Shown piece after piece: positions 1 through 8,522 of a stretch of 64,000 bases of DNA. Source of the DNA: Streptococcus sanguinis (GTDB lineage Bacteria > Bacillota > Bacilli > Lactobacillales > Streptococcaceae); NCBI RefSeq assembly GCF_900635155.1, contig NZ_LR134002.1:1116001-1180000 (forward strand), read 5' to 3'. How positions within the stretch are numbered: the first letter of the stretch is position 1; the number at the start of each line of letters is the position of its first letter. Both the position numbers and the translations under genes were made by a program. A model generated the notes under the pieces. It made no database searches and was not told where the DNA came from. It was given only the letters and a program-made list of their open reading frames with translations.

Positions 1-2
1 TT

Positions 3-125
3 CGATCCTGGAAGGACGATTATTCACGAGTTGGCAAAGGAGTCACACTTTTCGAGGATGAAATGATTGTCCTGAGGAAAGTGTTGCAACAATTAAATCT
101 AACAGAAGATAGAAAAGAGGAATAA
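3..125 (+). CDS. PC4/YdbC-like ssDNA-binding protein, C-terminal part
   Basis: Partial gene cut by the window start; the last 40 codons are visible and end at TAA. The visible part has the Trp-Lys-Asp...Gly-Lys-Gly-Val-Thr-Leu pattern followed by an acidic helix with a Leu-rich end. This is typical of the C-terminal half of PC4-like (YdbC) single-stranded DNA-binding proteins, which are common in Gram-positive conjugative elements. In the element it probably protects or organises ssDNA during transfer. The next gene starts 5 bp downstream, so it is in the same transfer operon. Only the tail is visible, so the call is tentative. Confidence 0.55.
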   Translation, partial: RSWKDDYSRVGKGVTLFEDEMIVLRKVLQQLNLTEDRKEE

Positions 126-130
126 AACAA

Positions 131-358
131 ATGGAAACGGCAGTAAAAGTATTTCAAATGTTACAGATCATTGTAGGTATTACAGGTTTAGTCTGGGTAC
201 TAGTTGGTGTTATTGAATTTTTCGGAGGACGAAACAATAATGACTCGATGCGTCAGGAAAAAGGCGCAAATTCAATGATCAATGGTGGCGCTGTTGGTGT
301 AATTGCAGTTTCAGTCTGCCAAGCAATCATTACAGCGCTTAATTCAATTCCAAAATAA
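131..358 (+). CDS. small VirB2/Maff2-like membrane protein
   Basis: 75-residue protein with two hydrophobic segments (about residues 8-32 and 50-68) separated by a short hydrophilic loop rich in Gly, Asn, Arg and Lys. Two-helix proteins of this size at this place in Gram-positive type IV secretion operons are annotated as TrbC/VirB2-like pilin or Maff2 family proteins. The start is an ATG after an A-rich spacer, with GAAAAGAGG upstream. It sits directly before the VirB6-like gene, as expected for the membrane part of the channel. There is no catalytic motif; the assignment rests on size, topology and position. Confidence 0.6.
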   Translation: METAVKVFQMLQIIVGITGLVWVLVGVIEFFGGRNNNDSMRQEKGANSMINGGAVGVIAVSVCQAIITALNSIPK

Positions 359-380
359 GTAGTGAAAGGAGCTAGAGGGA

Positions 381-1112
381 ATGGATAGCATTAGTAAATC
401 TCTAGCTAGCTATAGTTCAACCGTTAATCAGTATGCGGACAAAATCAATAATGCCTTATTGCCTATTGCAGCAGTCATTATTTTAACTTTCTTCCTTTTC
501 GACATGATGTCCTGGAATAGGAGATTAGGTCAAGAGGGAGGGAGTTTAACCATACAGCTTTGGATGGAGGTAGCCTTGGGCTATATTCTAGCCTTTATGT
601 TGGTTTATTTCAGCTCAGAAATTTTTGATGTTATAGTCTACTTTTTCAATAAAGGCATTACCTTAGTCAACAGTGTCCTGCCAAAGACAGGTTTCAAATC
701 TGATATAGATACTTCAGGAGTGAGCGGCTGGATCATGAAACAAATAGTTGGCTTAGTTGGTTCAGCAACCGATTTTGTTGGGAACGTTTGTGCTGGAATT
801 ATTGCCTTTCTAAGATTTTTCCAGATGTATATTCTCAAGGCTGTGGCACCAATTTTGACAGCTTTATTCATGTCAGAAAAGACAAGAAATATCACTATTA
901 ATTTTCTAAAGCTTTTTGCAGCTTATGCTTTTCAAGGATTGTTGTTGGTCATTGTTATTAAACTTTATCCAGCTTTAGTTTCAGATGATATGTTTAAGGC
1001 AGGTAAGGGCGATTGGGTAACTGCTTTTGCTTCTATTGGTAAAAGCGTTGTTTACATCATGTGTCTCTTTGGTAGTCAAAAACAAGCGAAAACACTCTTA
1101 AATGCTATGTAA
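381..1112 (+). CDS. VirB6/TrbL-like polytopic conjugation channel protein
   Basis: 243-residue integral membrane protein with about six hydrophobic segments (near 25-45, 60-85, 110-130, 138-165, 175-200 and 210-235). The ribosome binding site is GAAAGGAG upstream of the ATG. Its place between a two-helix VirB2-like protein and the PrgI/VirB4 pair matches VirB6/TrbL-like inner channel subunits of Gram-positive conjugation systems. No enzymatic motif is seen. The assignment rests on topology and gene order, because VirB6-type proteins diverge strongly in sequence. Confidence 0.6.
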   Translation: MDSISKSLASYSSTVNQYADKINNALLPIAAVIILTFFLFDMMSWNRRLGQEGGSLTIQLWMEVALGYILAFMLVYFSSEIFDVIVYFFNKGITLVNSVLPKTGFKSDIDTSGVSGWIMKQIVGLVGSATDFVGNVCAGIIAFLRFFQMYILKAVAPILTALFMSEKTRNITINFLKLFAAYAFQGLLLVIVIKLYPALVSDDMFKAGKGDWVTAFASIGKSVVYIMCLFGSQKQAKTLLNAM

Positions 1113-1163
1113 AAATCATAAAAAATATGGTAAAATAATTCTAATATATTAGGAGGTGAGGTC

Positions 1164-1574
1164 ATGGCAGAAATGAAGTATCAAATCAGGCGAGAAGGCA
1201 GTCATTTCAAATTATCTTTTCCCGAAGAAGAGCCAGCTACTGTACCATTCCAACCATCAAAGACGAAGAAGTATAAGCCATCCATTTGGTCTAAGATTGG
1301 TACTTTTTTTGATATTGCATTCAACATCATTGTCATGGTGTTTGGATTTCTGATTGCGACCCCATTCTTTATCCTAAATGTTCTGTTGAATTGGGTAGTT
1401 ATGTTTCTTGGATTGTCTCTCTTCTGGATATTTGCTTATTTTGCTTATAGAGTCTTTATCTTGAATGTCGTTGAAGGAGGAAATCCATTTGAGACTGGTT
1501 GGTCAGTATTAGCTATTTTACTTATTTCTTTTATCGGAGCTATTATGGCTACCATTAGCAAAATCAGAGAATAA
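1164..1574 (+). CDS. conjugation-operon membrane protein of unknown family
   Basis: 136-residue protein with a basic, Pro-containing N-terminal 45 residues followed by three closely spaced hydrophobic segments (about 47-72, 74-98 and 112-132). A good ribosome binding site (TTAGGAGGTGAGG) precedes the ATG. It lies between the VirB6-like and VirB3-like genes, so it is probably an accessory membrane component of the mating channel. I do not recognise a named family. Confidence 0.6.
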   Translation: MAEMKYQIRREGSHFKLSFPEEEPATVPFQPSKTKKYKPSIWSKIGTFFDIAFNIIVMVFGFLIATPFFILNVLLNWVVMFLGLSLFWIFAYFAYRVFILNVVEGGNPFETGWSVLAILLISFIGAIMATISKIRE

Positions 1575-1597
1575 AACTGAATTGAATAGGTTGAACT

Positions 1598-1625
1598 AAC
1601 ACTTTGCAAGGCAAGGTGTTTTTTA
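1598..1625 (+). terminator. intra-operon hairpin with T-run
   Basis: Stem AACACTTTGC / GCAAGGTGTT with a 3-nt loop (one T-G wobble), followed by six T residues. It sits between the 136-residue membrane protein gene and the PrgI-like gene. Because the same operon continues 20 bp later, it may act as a partial terminator that lowers expression of the VirB3/VirB4 genes. Confidence 0.6.
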
Positions 1626-1645
1626 ATTGGCTAGAAGGAGGCAGA

Positions 1646-2005
1646 ATGAACAATAAACTAGGGAGTGAATTTATAAAAACGTTTGATGATTATGAACGCC
1701 CGATAGCGTTTGGAATGACCAAACGAATTCTAATCTTGGTGTTGGGGATTGTGCTAGTTTCGGCTATTACAATCACCATTTCACTGATGGGACTCTCGGA
1801 TATTTTAATGTACCTAACGGCTTTTATCGTTGCCCCGCCTTTTGTAATTTATGGGCTAGGCTTTGATGAACTCGTTAAGGATAGAGTGATGTTTAATTTA
1901 AAAGTCCAAAAAAGGGGCTATTTAACAGAATTTGAGGAAGGAGAGGAGTTTACAAAAGATGATTTTAAACTTTGGAGGAAAGTCAAAGAATTTGACGAAA
2001 GCTGA
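1646..2005 (+). CDS. PrgI family (VirB3-like) conjugation protein
   Basis: 119-residue protein with two adjacent hydrophobic segments (about 25-45 and 48-68) and a charged C-terminal half. This is the PrgI/TcpE/VirB3-like layout, in which the protein helps anchor the VirB4 ATPase to the membrane. The start at 1646 is preceded by AGAAGGAGG at good spacing; an upstream in-frame TTG would run through the terminator hairpin and is rejected. Its last 47 bp overlap the start of the VirB4 gene, the usual translational coupling of this pair. Confidence 0.75.
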   Translation: MNNKLGSEFIKTFDDYERPIAFGMTKRILILVLGIVLVSAITITISLMGLSDILMYLTAFIVAPPFVIYGLGFDELVKDRVMFNLKVQKRGYLTEFEEGEEFTKDDFKLWRKVKEFDES

Positions 2006-4325
2006 AAAGGAACGTCGCAATCGTCTAAGACGGACACTGAAGGCATCTACACAGAATACTATCAAGTACAATAGCCTGTATGAAAACGGACTATTGCACG
2101 TCGCTAAAGATAAATGGTCTAGAACCTATCGCCTGGGTGACGTAGCCTATTTATCGGCTAATCAGGAAGAGAAAATCGATGTGATAGATACTCATGCCGA
2201 AGCGCTCAATTCTTTGGACTCAGGATCAACCTTTCAGCTTCTGGTTATCAATAGAAAAATTGAAGATAACACAGTTGAACGGATCAAGTATGAAGAGGTT
2301 GGGGATGGTTTCGACAACTTCCGAAAAGAATACAACGATATGATTGAGAGCCGTTTTTCTAGTGACTCAAAGAATTTTCAGGTTGAGAAATATGTCACGA
2401 TTGGAACAGAAGCCTATAATCGGGAGCAGGCGGATGCCAATTTGAAAGAAATTGGCAGTTCGCTTGAAAATCAGTATGCTCAGATGGATATTGGTTTTCA
2501 AGAACTAGACGGAAAAGAGCGCTTGGATGTCTTTGCGGAGTTGCTGCTGGGTAAACACAGACTCCCTTACTCTTACCGGGATATTGCCCTATCTGAATTG
2601 CATAGTAAGGACTTTATTGCTCCTAACCGACTGCATTTCTTAGAAAATCGTCTACGGATCAATGATGGAGTAGCTAAGGTTATGTATGCCCGAAACTTTC
2701 CAACCTTTCTAACTGATCGGATGATTAAAAATCTGACGGATATTGGAGAGGAGTTGGCAATTACGGTTCAGGCTGTACCTTATGAACCAGCAGAGTTCTT
2801 GAAGAAGATTAACAATGCTGACACCACTATCAAGACTGAAATGATTAAGGCTCAACGTTCTGGTGCGCAAGAAGGAGTAGACCAGGAGCTGGCAGTCAGT
2901 GGTCGAGCAAAGGAAATTTCTGAGTCTACCAAACGCTGGAAAGAAGAAATTGACGACAACGATCAAAAAGCTTTTTCAGGGCTGATTGCTCTTTATTTCA
3001 AGGCTAAAGATGAAGACGAATTAGCCAATATAACTGATAAGGTTTTGACTGCTGCTCGTAAGGTTGGGGTTGACTTTCAAGAGTGTTTCTACTACCAGGA
3101 AGAGGGGCTGAATACCATTCTTCCTATCGGCCATACATTCTTAAATGTGAAACGTCGTTTTATCCGTGATATGACGACAGCTAACCTGGCAACCCAAGTA
3201 CCTTTTACTAACGTTGATTTGAAATCAGATAGTGACCGTGCCTTGTATTACGGCCAAAATCAGCTTTCAAACAATGTTATCACGGTTGATCGGAAAGCAG
3301 ACTTGAATACTGGTTCAGGAGTTGTACTTGGTTCTTCTGGTTCCGGAAAATCTGTAACGGTCAAGAGTATGGAGATTATCCCAACTTATCTCAAGAACCC
3401 AGAAGACAGAATTATCATTGTTGACCCGGAAGATGAATACTCTGATATTGGTCGAGAATTTGGGGCGCAGCTGGTGGATATTTTCATCGGCTCCAAGTCT
3501 CACCTTAATTTACTTGATTTACCGGATGTAAGCCAGCTCAAGGATGAAGATAATGATCCAATCGGAGATAAATCAAATCTGCTTATGGGGCTATTTGAGT
3601 CTATTCTGGATGAGGTTGGGGATGTTGAGTACACAATCATTGATCGTGTTACCAGGGAGACTTACCGTCGATTTGAAAAGAGCGATCGGACTCCAACCCT
3701 GAAGGATTGGCATGATGTCTTGGAAGAGCAAGAAGAACCAGAGGCTCAGGAACTGGCTCTTAAATCTGAAATCTATGCAAAAGGGTCACAAAATATCTTT
3801 GCTCATGAAACCAATGTCGATATTACAGACCGCTTTGTTATCTTTAATCTGAAGCGGTTGACTGGTAAGTTGAAGCCTTTTGCGATGATGGTTATTCAGG
3901 ACTATATCTGGAACCAGGTTGTCGCCTCTCAAGGACAACTGACAACCCGTATTTACTTTGACGAAGTACAGCTGTACTTCAAGGAAGAAGCTCAAGCTAT
4001 CTTCTTTACTGAATTGTATTCTCGGGTGCGGAAATATGGGGCAATCGCAACAGCCATTACCCAAAATATTGAAACCCTGATGAACAAAGAAGAAGGACGG
4101 AAGTTAGTTTCCAACAGTGAATTTATGATTTTACTAAAGCATAAGAAATCAGATTTGCTGGCTTTATCAAGAGCTATAACCCTTACCCCAACCTTAATTC
4201 GATATATTGAAAAGCCAAAAGCCAAGGGAACAGGCTTAATAGTGGCTGGTCAAGTGGTCGTGCCTTTTGAAAACCCAATACCAAAAAACACTCGATTATT
4301 TGAATTGATTGCAACAGATGCTTAA
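1959..4325 (+). CDS. VirB4 family conjugation ATPase
   Basis: About 788 residues, the usual size of Gram-positive VirB4/TrsE ATPases that power substrate transfer and channel assembly at the membrane. The Walker A motif GSSGSGKS is at about 458-465. The Walker B region, with a hydrophobic strand ending in Asp-Glu (YFDEVQ), is near 664, and an Asp-Pro-Glu-Asp-Glu-Tyr motif follows the P-loop as in this family. The N-terminal half is the VirB4-specific domain. ATG at 1959 is chosen because GGAGAGGAG lies about 10 nt upstream; a TTG at 1932 and one at 1992 are alternatives. The start overlaps the PrgI-like gene. Confidence 0.93.
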   Translation: MILNFGGKSKNLTKAEKERRNRLRRTLKASTQNTIKYNSLYENGLLHVAKDKWSRTYRLGDVAYLSANQEEKIDVIDTHAEALNSLDSGSTFQLLVINRKIEDNTVERIKYEEVGDGFDNFRKEYNDMIESRFSSDSKNFQVEKYVTIGTEAYNREQADANLKEIGSSLENQYAQMDIGFQELDGKERLDVFAELLLGKHRLPYSYRDIALSELHSKDFIAPNRLHFLENRLRINDGVAKVMYARNFPTFLTDRMIKNLTDIGEELAITVQAVPYEPAEFLKKINNADTTIKTEMIKAQRSGAQEGVDQELAVSGRAKEISESTKRWKEEIDDNDQKAFSGLIALYFKAKDEDELANITDKVLTAARKVGVDFQECFYYQEEGLNTILPIGHTFLNVKRRFIRDMTTANLATQVPFTNVDLKSDSDRALYYGQNQLSNNVITVDRKADLNTGSGVVLGSSGSGKSVTVKSMEIIPTYLKNPEDRIIIVDPEDEYSDIGREFGAQLVDIFIGSKSHLNLLDLPDVSQLKDEDNDPIGDKSNLLMGLFESILDEVGDVEYTIIDRVTRETYRRFEKSDRTPTLKDWHDVLEEQEEPEAQELALKSEIYAKGSQNIFAHETNVDITDRFVIFNLKRLTGKLKPFAMMVIQDYIWNQVVASQGQLTTRIYFDEVQLYFKEEAQAIFFTELYSRVRKYGAIATAITQNIETLMNKEEGRKLVSNSEFMILLKHKKSDLLALSRAITLTPTLIRYIEKPKAKGTGLIVAGQVVVPFENPIPKNTRLFELIATDA

Positions 4326-4339
4326 TAGGAGGTGAAACG

Positions 4340-7000
4340 TTGTCAAGAAAATCAAGACGAGAAGTGAGAGAAGCCAAAGCGGAGTACAGAGAAATCAATT
4401 CTCAGATTAAGACAACGAAAGCCTCTTATCAGGCAGGCAATAAAAGAGAAAGAGAGCTTCTCAATCCGCAAACCGCTGCAGAAAAGCATTACGTCACTAG
4501 AAAGGCGGAAGCTAGAAATGCGGTGGCAAAAGGCGAACTCAAAGTCTTAAAAGAAAAGAAACAAGTTGCTAAAGATAAGAAGAAGCGAGCAATAGAAAGA
4601 AATGGCGGCAGCAATTTTCAAAAAACTGGTCATATGTTGCATCAGCAGGCTTCTTATTTGGTGGATGAAGCGTTCTCGGGCGATGATGTCCTGGAAGATG
4701 TCGCTTCAGCAAGGAGGACAATTCGTCGTACACATGCAGAAATAAGACGAGCTAAGAAAGTTGGTCGCTATACTGCAAAGATTGCGAAAGGAACAACTAG
4801 AGCTATTTATGGAGCCAGCAATCGCACTTATAACTTAGTTCGTGGTCGTGGCTTTACTCGTACCCCAGTTTCTAAACGGTGGGAAACCAAATTTAGAAAT
4901 AGATACCAGCGTCTACGTTCACGATTGAGAGTAAAGAGGGCGAAGAAAACTGCTAGTGTTGCAGGTAAGGTCACGGCTAAAGTTGGAAAGCTGCTTTTAA
5001 CAGCTATCAAAAATCCTTTATCCGCTAAAGCCTATCTGATTGTATTTGTAGCCGTGCTGGTTATTGTGCTTCTAGGTGCATTATTTGGAGGCGGAAGCTC
5101 TACGGTGTCACAGAATGAGTTTGACCTGACGGATGCCTGGACGCACCTCAGTAAACTCGATAGGGAAAAGTCAACTGATGAAGTTGATTACTGGAGCGAT
5201 ATAGACTCGGTCATGATGTTTATGGGCTATAAATACAGTGATTATAAACTGGATAAGCCCTATAACAAAAAGAAAGGGATACTAGAGTTCGATAAACCTT
5301 ATCGAGACTTGTTGACGGATATTTGGAATGAAATGAATGGAGATAAAGATAATCTCCAAACAATGGAAGAGGTAATCAAATCCAGCAAGCATGACTATAT
5401 CAAACTTTCTAAAAAGGATCAGGAAGAATTTGGGGAAGTAGTTGAGCAAGCTAAACAAGTTGGCTTTTACATTAACTATAATGACTTAGAGCATCCGTTC
5501 TCGAAGGAAACATCTGACGAAACTGTCGAAGGAGTCACTATCACAAAGCGCTTTGGTTACGAAAGTAAGGATAAACTTTATGAGGGTTCTGTCTTACAGG
5601 CTTCTAAAGGTTCTCCAATATACGCAACCATGCCAGGTACAGTTGAAATCAAAGACGGAGACTTTATCATCAAGGATAAAAAGCGGGAATTCACCTACAA
5701 AAAAGTAGATGAAGCCCGCTTTAAATCCGGTGATAAAGTTCTGCCAGGGGATGAAATCGGAGCGGTTGGTTCGGAAGATGGCCAAGAGGTTTTTTATAAA
5801 AAACTCAAGGATCGGAAGAAAAAAGAATGGGTCTATGTCAATCCAGGCTTTTATCTTCCAAATGCTAGCTATACACAGACAACGTCGGTATTAAAAGATA
5901 TAGATTTTGACGGGGACACCTCAAAAAGGATTGATCAAACCTATCAATATCTGAAAAAATACGAACCAAAAACAACCAAAAAAGGAGCGTCAGCCTTTAT
6001 GGGAAATTTTATGGTGGAAAGTGGCATTAAGGCCAAAAGAGCTGAAGGTGACTATCTCAATCCTCCTATCGGTGCTTCCTCCAATTCCTGGGATGACCCT
6101 GCTTGGCTTTCTATCAATGGCCCTGCTATTTATAATGGACGTTATCCGAATATTCTTCGTAGAGGTCTAGGGTTAGGACAGTGGACAGATACTGGTGATG
6201 GTTCTTTACGTCATACCATGTTACTTGAATATGCCAAGAAAAAAAATAAAAAGTGGTATGACCTAGAATTACAGATTGATTTTATCTTCAACGGGGATTC
6301 ACCATATTACATTGAAATTGCTAAGCGGATTGCGACTAGCAATGACAATGTAGAGTCTCTTGCGACTCAATTTTTAATCAACTGGGAGGGGAATCCTGGT
6401 GATAAGTTGCTGCAGAGACAGGACAGCGCCAAGCAAATTCTTTCTTATTTGGAAAATGGCGGTGGTAGCGGAGGAGCTTCCTTTATCAAGCCAAATGGCA
6501 AATATGCTCCAATTTTTAATACTGATTATTGGGTGATGCAACCGTATGGGTTCACACCTTGGTCTTCCGGGGCAGGAGGCGGTCTGTACGGCCCGTCTGG
6601 TGGGAAACATACGGGTGTAGATTTAGCACCGCTGAGCGTCCAATATGGGACGTCTGTATTGCCGGCAGATGTGCCGGTCTACTCTATCACAGATGGAACT
6701 GTTTATAACACAGGATATTCTGCTATTGGTGGTTATCAGATTACGATTATTCCAGAGGGAACCAATCAGTATCTGTATTACGGTCACTTAAAAGAGCAGC
6801 CGAAGCTAGCTTCTGGAACAAAAGTCAAGGCTGGTCAACAAATTGCTCTATTGGGAAATTCAGGTGCTACAACGATCTATCACGTTCATCTAGAAATTAG
6901 CCCGACTCCAGCGATTGGTACAGCGGCTAGTCCGGATCCATCTTTCCTCATTACAGGTGGGCCCGCACTAGTACAAAGCCAACAAATCAAAATTAAATAA
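4340..7000 (+). CDS. membrane-anchored cell-wall hydrolase with lysozyme-like and M23 domains (VirB1-like)
   Basis: 886-residue protein that opens the peptidoglycan for the conjugation channel. The first 230 residues are very rich in Lys and Arg and probably cytoplasmic. One membrane helix follows at about 230-250. Residues about 380-510 look like an M23 fold without the catalytic His/Asp. Residues about 520-710 are a phage-tail-lysozyme-like domain with a probable catalytic Glu near 560 (FMVESG). The C-terminus is an M23 metallopeptidase with H757...D761 and the HVH motif at 848-850. The start is TTG at 4340, supported by AGGAGG 8 nt upstream. It lies 14 bp after VirB4. Confidence 0.88.
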   Translation: MSRKSRREVREAKAEYREINSQIKTTKASYQAGNKRERELLNPQTAAEKHYVTRKAEARNAVAKGELKVLKEKKQVAKDKKKRAIERNGGSNFQKTGHMLHQQASYLVDEAFSGDDVLEDVASARRTIRRTHAEIRRAKKVGRYTAKIAKGTTRAIYGASNRTYNLVRGRGFTRTPVSKRWETKFRNRYQRLRSRLRVKRAKKTASVAGKVTAKVGKLLLTAIKNPLSAKAYLIVFVAVLVIVLLGALFGGGSSTVSQNEFDLTDAWTHLSKLDREKSTDEVDYWSDIDSVMMFMGYKYSDYKLDKPYNKKKGILEFDKPYRDLLTDIWNEMNGDKDNLQTMEEVIKSSKHDYIKLSKKDQEEFGEVVEQAKQVGFYINYNDLEHPFSKETSDETVEGVTITKRFGYESKDKLYEGSVLQASKGSPIYATMPGTVEIKDGDFIIKDKKREFTYKKVDEARFKSGDKVLPGDEIGAVGSEDGQEVFYKKLKDRKKKEWVYVNPGFYLPNASYTQTTSVLKDIDFDGDTSKRIDQTYQYLKKYEPKTTKKGASAFMGNFMVESGIKAKRAEGDYLNPPIGASSNSWDDPAWLSINGPAIYNGRYPNILRRGLGLGQWTDTGDGSLRHTMLLEYAKKKNKKWYDLELQIDFIFNGDSPYYIEIAKRIATSNDNVESLATQFLINWEGNPGDKLLQRQDSAKQILSYLENGGGSGGASFIKPNGKYAPIFNTDYWVMQPYGFTPWSSGAGGGLYGPSGGKHTGVDLAPLSVQYGTSVLPADVPVYSITDGTVYNTGYSAIGGYQITIIPEGTNQYLYYGHLKEQPKLASGTKVKAGQQIALLGNSGATTIYHVHLEISPTPAIGTAASPDPSFLITGGPALVQSQQIKIK

Positions 7001-7014
7001 TAAAAGGAGTACAC

Positions 7015-7605
7015 ATGATTGACGAAAGAAAGGTGAAAATCTTTAAACTCATTGGATTGGGAGGGGGTATTGTTTTGCTCCTTCTCCTGATGTTCTTCTG
7101 GCAAGGGGGCAACAAAAACAGTTCTAATGAGAACAACAACCAGATTGCCAGTCGTCAGGTCTCAGCTTTTTTAAAGGCCTATTTTAATAAAGACAAGGTA
7201 GGCTCAAACCGAGAAGACTATCAGCCTTACTTGACGAAGCAAGCCTATCAGGAAGAGGTGGCCAATGAGGAGGAGCCGGGCTTTAAAGTCCGAACCTCCC
7301 TCATGCAAAATTTCCGTTATAAGTCTTCAAAAATCTATGTAGGTACGGAGGAACCGGTTGTCTTTGCGACAGTAACCTATGAATATGACAGTGTGAGCCA
7401 GAAGAAACGGGAGGAAGACCAGCAAAAGACAATCCGAACAACCAATAGCTACAGCCTGAAACTAACTTATAAGGAAGTAGACGGAAAACAGCTGATCGAT
7501 AAGATTGAGATTGTCAATCTCAATCCGGTTGGGGAAGCCGGCCAGCAAACAGACGAATATGCGCCAGGAGTTATTAACCTAGAAGATATGAATAAGGAGG
7601 AGTGA
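7015..7605 (+). CDS. VirB8/TcpC-like conjugation protein, copy 1
   Basis: 196-residue protein with a short basic N-terminus, one membrane helix (about 14-30), a Ser/Asn linker and a soluble domain of about 140 residues with an NTF2-like feel, as in VirB8/TcpC channel proteins. It shares a colinear pattern with the next protein: an N-terminal LKLxG-type helix start, then the core pattern of an aromatic-rich helix, Asn-Arg-x-x-Tyr, Tyr-x-x-x-Val-Ala and a Glu-Glu/Asp-Glu-Pro turn. The ribosome binding site is AAAAGGAG. It is probably translationally coupled to the following gene. Confidence 0.65.
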   Translation: MIDERKVKIFKLIGLGGGIVLLLLLMFFWQGGNKNSSNENNNQIASRQVSAFLKAYFNKDKVGSNREDYQPYLTKQAYQEEVANEEEPGFKVRTSLMQNFRYKSSKIYVGTEEPVVFATVTYEYDSVSQKKREEDQQKTIRTTNSYSLKLTYKEVDGKQLIDKIEIVNLNPVGEAGQQTDEYAPGVINLEDMNKEE

Positions 7606-7610
7606 AATCA

Positions 7611-8243
7611 TTGCTAGACCTTAAAAAAATTAAGATTTTGAAACTCGTTGGGTGGATTTTACTAGTTATTTTGGCAGCCTTGATTGGTTTCTCAGCCGGC
7701 CAAGGTTCCACTAAGACCAAGACACAAGAAAAGCCGAAGCAAAAAACAACCATTGCCAGCAGTTCTTTTAATGTGAAACAGAAAGATGTAGAAGAATTTC
7801 TACTCAACTATTACACAAAAAAGGATTTGGGTGAAAACCGCAAGCGCTACAAGGAATACATGACAGAAGGCATGTATTCCCAAGAAGTCGCTAAAGAAGA
7901 TGAACCTCAAAATCAGACTTATAAAGGCTTTGTTGTAGATTTTGAATATCAAGGTTCAGAAATCTATATCGATGAAAAAAACCATCAGGTGCTTGCTCAA
8001 GTACGTTACACTAACACGTTACTGGACGAGAAGAAGAACTATGACTCAGCTGTTAAAGACGTTCAAAATCAAACAGTCTTAAAGCTGAGCTACTCCGAAG
8101 ATAACGGGAAATTCAAAATCAGTAAAATTGAAACAATGGCTCTAATGGATTTGCCTTCTTCTACCGGAACAACCTCTCAGTCAGAAGCAGGGCATCCAGA
8201 AGAAGAAGCGACAACGACTGCATCAAGCAGCTCAAGCAACTAG
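7611..8243 (+). CDS. VirB8/TcpC-like conjugation protein, copy 2
   Basis: 210-residue paralogue of the preceding protein with the same layout: basic start, one membrane helix (about 12-29), Lys/Thr/Gln-rich linker, NTF2-like domain and an acidic, Ser/Thr-rich tail. TTG at 7611 is chosen over GTG at 7602. It puts AAGGAGG at normal spacing, and the resulting N-terminus (MLDLKKIKILKLVG) aligns residue for residue with that of copy 1 (MIDERKVKIFKLIG). The pair probably forms a hetero-oligomeric layer of the channel. This is inferred from family and context. Confidence 0.65.
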   Translation: MLDLKKIKILKLVGWILLVILAALIGFSAGQGSTKTKTQEKPKQKTTIASSSFNVKQKDVEEFLLNYYTKKDLGENRKRYKEYMTEGMYSQEVAKEDEPQNQTYKGFVVDFEYQGSEIYIDEKNHQVLAQVRYTNTLLDEKKNYDSAVKDVQNQTVLKLSYSEDNGKFKISKIETMALMDLPSSTGTTSQSEAGHPEEEATTTASSSSSN

Positions 8244-8264
8244 AAACCGAAAAGGAGAGAAAGA

Positions 8265-8522
8265 ATGGTCACTAGAAAATCACAACAACTGAAAGCAAAA
8301 TTGGAGAAGCTAGAAAAGGATTTAGCAAAAATCAAGAGTCAAAAGGCTCAACTTGCTGAAAAAGAGAAAGATTTGCTGAAGCAGCAAAAGGCTGCAGATG
8401 CTGAGTATATTCTCGCTTTGATGGCCGAGTCCAATAGAACAAGAGAAGAGTTTGAACAATTTGCACAAGTCAAGGCTGCTAATGCTGAGAATGGCGGTGA
8501 TGCTCATGTTCCGACTCACTAA
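8265..8522 (+). CDS. small coiled-coil protein, DUF4315-like
   Basis: 85-residue, highly charged protein. Residues 5-50 form a continuous Lys/Glu/Leu heptad pattern (coiled coil), followed by a short helix ending near FEQFAQ. This resembles DUF4315 proteins found in Gram-positive conjugative elements, whose function is unknown. The ribosome binding site AAAGGAGAG is well placed. The end of the gene overlaps the start of the next one. Confidence 0.6.
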   Translation: MVTRKSQQLKAKLEKLEKDLAKIKSQKAQLAEKEKDLLKQQKAADAEYILALMAESNRTREEFEQFAQVKAANAENGGDAHVPTH

